This document shows, piece after piece, positions 47,470 through 64,000 of a DNA stretch of 64,000 nt. Source of the stretch: Sacculina carcini (lineage: Eukaryota > Arthropoda > Thecostraca > Sacculinidae); assembly GCA_916048095.2 (NCBI GenBank), contig OU696580.1, positions 5,024,608 through 5,088,607 on the forward strand, written 5' to 3'. The position numbers and the translations under genes were made by a program. Position 1 is the first letter of the stretch. Each line of letters starts with the position of its first letter. The notes beneath the pieces are model-generated. The model was not told the DNA's origin. It worked only from the letters and a program-made list of their open reading frames with translations, and did no database searches.

Positions 47470-48985
47470 CTCAACCAGCGCCACAAACAAACAAAATCAG
47501 TCAAATTCCCACTGACCCGCCGCACGACGGCAACTAGACGCACACAAACACATACAAACACATAAACACGCTGTATCGTAACAAAGTTCCAGTCGGACCA
47601 GACTTTATGTTTCTTTATTTGCTTCGTGTTGCGTTTCTATTAGGCTAGTTTAGCAGCTTTAATAAATATTCCCACGCGCGTGTTGGATCAAAGGTAGTGT
47701 GTAAATTAACAACAGGTGTAGTTAGTTCGTAGTTAGGTGTGTGCGTGCATGTGCGTGTGTGCGTGTGTGTTACATAGCACATAATTGTGAAGTGCTTCTA
47801 AACGTGACTGATTTAAAGGTTGTGTATTTGCAACGTCGTATCATTAATCTACTTGTGTAGAGCTGATGTCGGAATTGGTGCACATATGTACTAGCAAGCA
47901 TGCTCTGAGCGCTTGCTACTACCTGAGTATATGTTGAAACGGGGCGTAGACCTGCGTATTCTCAGAAGTAAAAACACCACTAGAGTATATCGTAAATTAT
48001 TGCTTTAGGTAGCCTCAAACCCAGGTGGCTGGCATTGTTTAATGTGTTGTCTGTAGAGCCAACACACACTGCGGGCGGGCGTGAGAAGGCCCGAGGGTAC
48101 GTATGAAAGACGGTGTCGACTAGGCATAAGGGGGGATGAGACATTCGAGCTGTAAACATAGGACGTTAGGAACTGTAACTGACTAGGACTCTGCGACACA
48201 AGTATACTGGCTTATGAGCATTTTGATACCTCTTCACTATTAGTTGTTCGGATTACCTGTGTGGTCAACAATATATTCATCTTTGAAACCGGTAGTTTGG
48301 AGTTATCGCGGCACAACAAGAGTTACTAAATCAGAATATCACTGTCAGCAGAGAACGAGACCATACTACCGACAATAACAGAACTCGTCATAAACGACAG
48401 ATGGACACTGATCCACAACCCACTCGGAACAAAAACGCCCTCTCATTTGTACAACACCATTAAAATACACGAAATATGCAGCACGATGGGGTCGATTAAT
48501 ATATCCAGCGATAAAAACCAATGTTCGTAGATTGAACTATGACGCTGCTCAATATTTCTACAGCAGGCTTCAACAGACAATAAAGTGGACCTGAACTTGA
48601 CTTGGATAATACTAAATTACAAAATGTTATATTCGTTGTCTTTCCTACTAATGCAGGTCTATCCAATAGAACTAACTCACCGATAGAATGTACTCACGAA
48701 GTATACAGTAGTCAGTTCCGACGTGTAGGTAGGCATCCACTTTGCCGTATAAATCAACGGGTGACACCAGGCAAACCAATAACCAAACAAAAATTAATAA
48801 AAATGAGGAACGAAAATCCGTGAAGAAGTAAATGGCCAATCTGAAGGAGTAACAAACACTCATGCAAGAACCACAGGTGGGCTAGACAAATCACCGACCT
48901 TCAACGTGACGTCAGACTGACGACGTCATGGGAAATATATTTTGCCAGATAGGCGAAATTGTCGCGTGATCGCTTTTATCATCTC
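47470..48985. other. Region upstream of the 47-kb exon, nothing recognised
   Basis: GT-rich patch at 47730-47775. No FHA-domain exon found on the minus strand. Confidence 0.4.
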
Positions 48986-48989
48986 ATAA

Positions 48990-49330
48990 AACATATTTAA
49001 TATAGCGCATATTAAACACACATGCGTGACATGCCAAAAATATGAGAAAACAAATGGAAAAATAGATCAAAGGGTGCAGTACAAACTAACAGCATACAAA
49101 CACCATAAATCCAAGAAAACAGTTCAAACGTCATACATAAATGCATCAACTCACATAATATATGCAAAAAGAGTAACTACTGGTGTGAGCTAGTACCAAA
49201 TAACAGAATAGTCAATTTGTGTGATTGTGTTTGGTTTACTGTGTGTGTGTTGTCTGGTCAAGGTTGCTTGTAGGTCTTGTAGGCGTGCGTGGAGCGGTGA
49301 TGCCCCGCCCACCTGTCTGTAAATATGCTT
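48990..49330 (-). mobile_element. LINE 3' UTR remnant (possible)
   Basis: TAGCGCATATTAAACACACA resembles, inverted, the GCGCTATA 3' end of the 45131-46000 LINE. No coding remains. Confidence 0.4.
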
Positions 49331-49639
49331 AGTTAATTGTCCTTAAATAAATTAGAGCAATTATTACGAAAACACACAATCAGATAAAAAACACCATTCA
49401 TTCAACATTAAAACATAACAACATAGCCGACATACCAGACTATATAACCGATGTAAACGGAGTCAGGCTGGAAGGCTTAACAGACGGATAACAGTATTTC
49501 AAAAGATATGAACGAAAAGAGTAATAGGAGACAGATCGAGCAGATATTAGAAAGAAGAGCCGATTACGTGGATATACGTTACGTGGATATACGGTGCCAA
49601 TGTTGGCACAAATGTAAGAGTGAACCCTCGTTGTCTCTT

Positions 49640-50660
49640 GTTGTAAAAGAAATATTTGCAGACAGGTTCGCGGAAGCATCTCTACCCCAGGCGCGTCTAC
49701 ACGGCGTCACACCACGATCACATCTCGAACACGACTCCCAAATTCAATCGAAATTCAAACCAAACAAGTGCAGATCATTCAGTTCGACGTCCTCCACCAG
49801 ACACATGCCATGACTGCGGCGAGGCACAAGACGGCAGATCCCAGCGTTCACCACGCTCCCGCCTCGCCCGTACTCTTCAGTGCTTCGCCTCAGCCTGCCG
49901 TCTTCTCCATCACCGGCTGCCGCGTCAAGGCTCAACACCACGACCCCAGCACCCATCATACTCTTCAACGCCCTGCTGCAATCAGCCGTGATATCACCGT
50001 GTACCCACAGGTCGCGCCGTCGTCTTATTATTATTATTATTAATTACAGGCAAATCCAGTAGCATGGGAAGAGTGCAAGCACTATTACCACCCTAAGGTG
50101 GCCCCATGTACCGGAAGCGCCCAAAAGATTCAGAGAGAAAGAGAGTTCGAAGAGAAAAAAGTCTAGAAAGAGAGTTGGAAAGAAAATAATAAATAAATAA
50201 CAATAAATAATAAACCATCATCCGATAACAATGTGTGTTATTAACAATGTGTGTGTGTAACGATGTGTTATTGCTCGTTCGTTCATTCCTCCGGCTTCAT
50301 AAATCCTCAATCTTCTCTCATCTTCCCTCTAACACCAGCAATTCTCGCCTCGCCGACAATCGTGTAGCTGGCCGGCGACGGGTCCAGTACTCCTCGGCCA
50401 GAGTTCTCCAACTGCCTCCTGCCGGCACCATGCTCTACTGCCGTCCCTCTGAACACCCATCTGACACGCCGCCAAGCACCTCACCACTGTGCTACGCTGT
50501 TAATACTGGAGGACAATATCTCCGCTCCTGAAGCCGGGTCTTAGTAGCAAGAATATTTCCAAACAAAAAGACATGAATACTTTGTAAAAGAAAATAGAAA
50601 TATATTTACAGAAAGGCGCGCGGGGGCATCACTACCCCAGCTCGGGTACATATCTTAGCA
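49640..50660. repeat. GC-richer block with ~50-bp direct repeats, split by a LINE end
   Basis: GCATCTCTACCCCAGGCGCG (about 49675) and GCATCACTACCCCAGCTCGG (about 50625) sit in similar contexts. The DNA between is CpG-rich with plus-strand frames I do not recognise. It may be a solo LTR-like or composite element. Confidence 0.4.
50024..50225 (-). mobile_element. LINE 3' end with (TAA)n tail
   Basis: It is the reverse complement of the 3' UTR at 5870-6079, including TACATGGGGCCACCTTAGGG and the TAA tail. Confidence 0.9.
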
Positions 50661-51097
50661 TTTGGATCAATCAGGTTAAGTGGGCGAGTCAATGCCACAC
50701 AGTAACACCGCCCACAAACAACTGAAATATTACACATACAAATGGATATTTCAAAAATTTATCAAGGTAAATGCTAGAACTTGAGCAATAGCCATCATTA
50801 ACCATCATTACCATTTTCATTCTAGCCTCATTCACTTGTAGCTCTTTCGCTTGTTGACTTTTGAACCGTTTACATTATATTTGAACATTTTGTCGAGTGT
50901 TAGGCAAGATACGCATAATTTACCTACTTTCTCAATTACTTTTCTTCTATCACGAATCAAATCAGCGGTCTTCGACAAACCACTGCCTCCACCAATAATA
51001 CGTATCAAAGTTCAACGTCACTTGTAATACACAACATTGCAGATTAAATGTGCATTACATATACAATATGCAGTGATAGACACAGTATGCAGCACTC

Positions 51098-64000
<12,903 letters not shown>

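Noticed and set aside
49656-50531. Plus-strand proline/arginine-rich frames as host exons
   Set aside because: They flank a LINE end inside a block with repeat-like ends, and splice sites and homology are lacking.

Overview
The window is eukaryotic, from an invertebrate animal. Coding DNA is in short exons with GT/AG splice sites, separated by kilobases of simple repeats and mobile elements (hAT, piggyBac, mariner-type, BEL/Pao, several LINE families, a tRNA-derived SINE). The many TTAGG-like motifs and the element mix would fit an arthropod such as a crustacean, but I cannot fix the taxon. There are no operons and no CRISPR. Almost all open frames in CA/GT tracts are artefacts.

Two host genes are recognisable, both on the minus strand. 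(1) PNO1, the KH-domain ribosome-biogenesis factor, enters from the right edge. Visible exons are 63971-64000 (cut by the edge), 63495-63639, 58194-58382 and 51098-51150. Its 5.1-kb intron holds two huge (GT)n tracts and two LINEs. Its 7.0-kb intron holds a 1.6-kb inverted-repeat element and about 4.9 kb of a 21-bp satellite. (2) A CEP170-like centrosomal protein gene lies downstream of it. Exons between 47469 and 8561 can be chained with matching splice phases. The match to CEP170 is good from 15993 to 9189 (GTYTIE, WxxxWA, RRARLG and C-terminal helical motifs). It is only phase- and composition-based for the exons at 47, 34 and 29 kb. One exon between 9189 and 8665 is missing, and no FHA domain was seen.

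Layout by region: 1-8.5 kb, repeats and LINE/MITE debris downstream of the CEP170-like gene, including a TTAGG-rich minisatellite. 8.5-16 kb, the dense 3' exons of that gene. 16-47 kb, its element-filled introns: piggyBac inside a hAT (16.6-18.9), a palindrome inside a 15-bp minisatellite (22.0-22.9), a mariner-type element (24.5-25.8), hAT inside hAT (27.6-28.3), SINE inside LINE inside a DNA element (31.0-33.9), a hAT with a perfect 8-bp target duplication carrying a LINE and a SINE (34.7-38.2), and a truncated BEL/Pao element (38.9-43.1). 47.5-51.1 kb, the intergenic region. 51.1-64 kb, the PNO1 gene.

The most unusual structures are two related palindromic elements. Both end TACCATTT and both carry internal 21-bp repeats. 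Each sits at a TA within CTAG inside a different minisatellite. Also notable are the recurrent UG tracts at 3' splice sites, and a PNO1 exon bracketed in the transcript by complementary UG and CA tracts.
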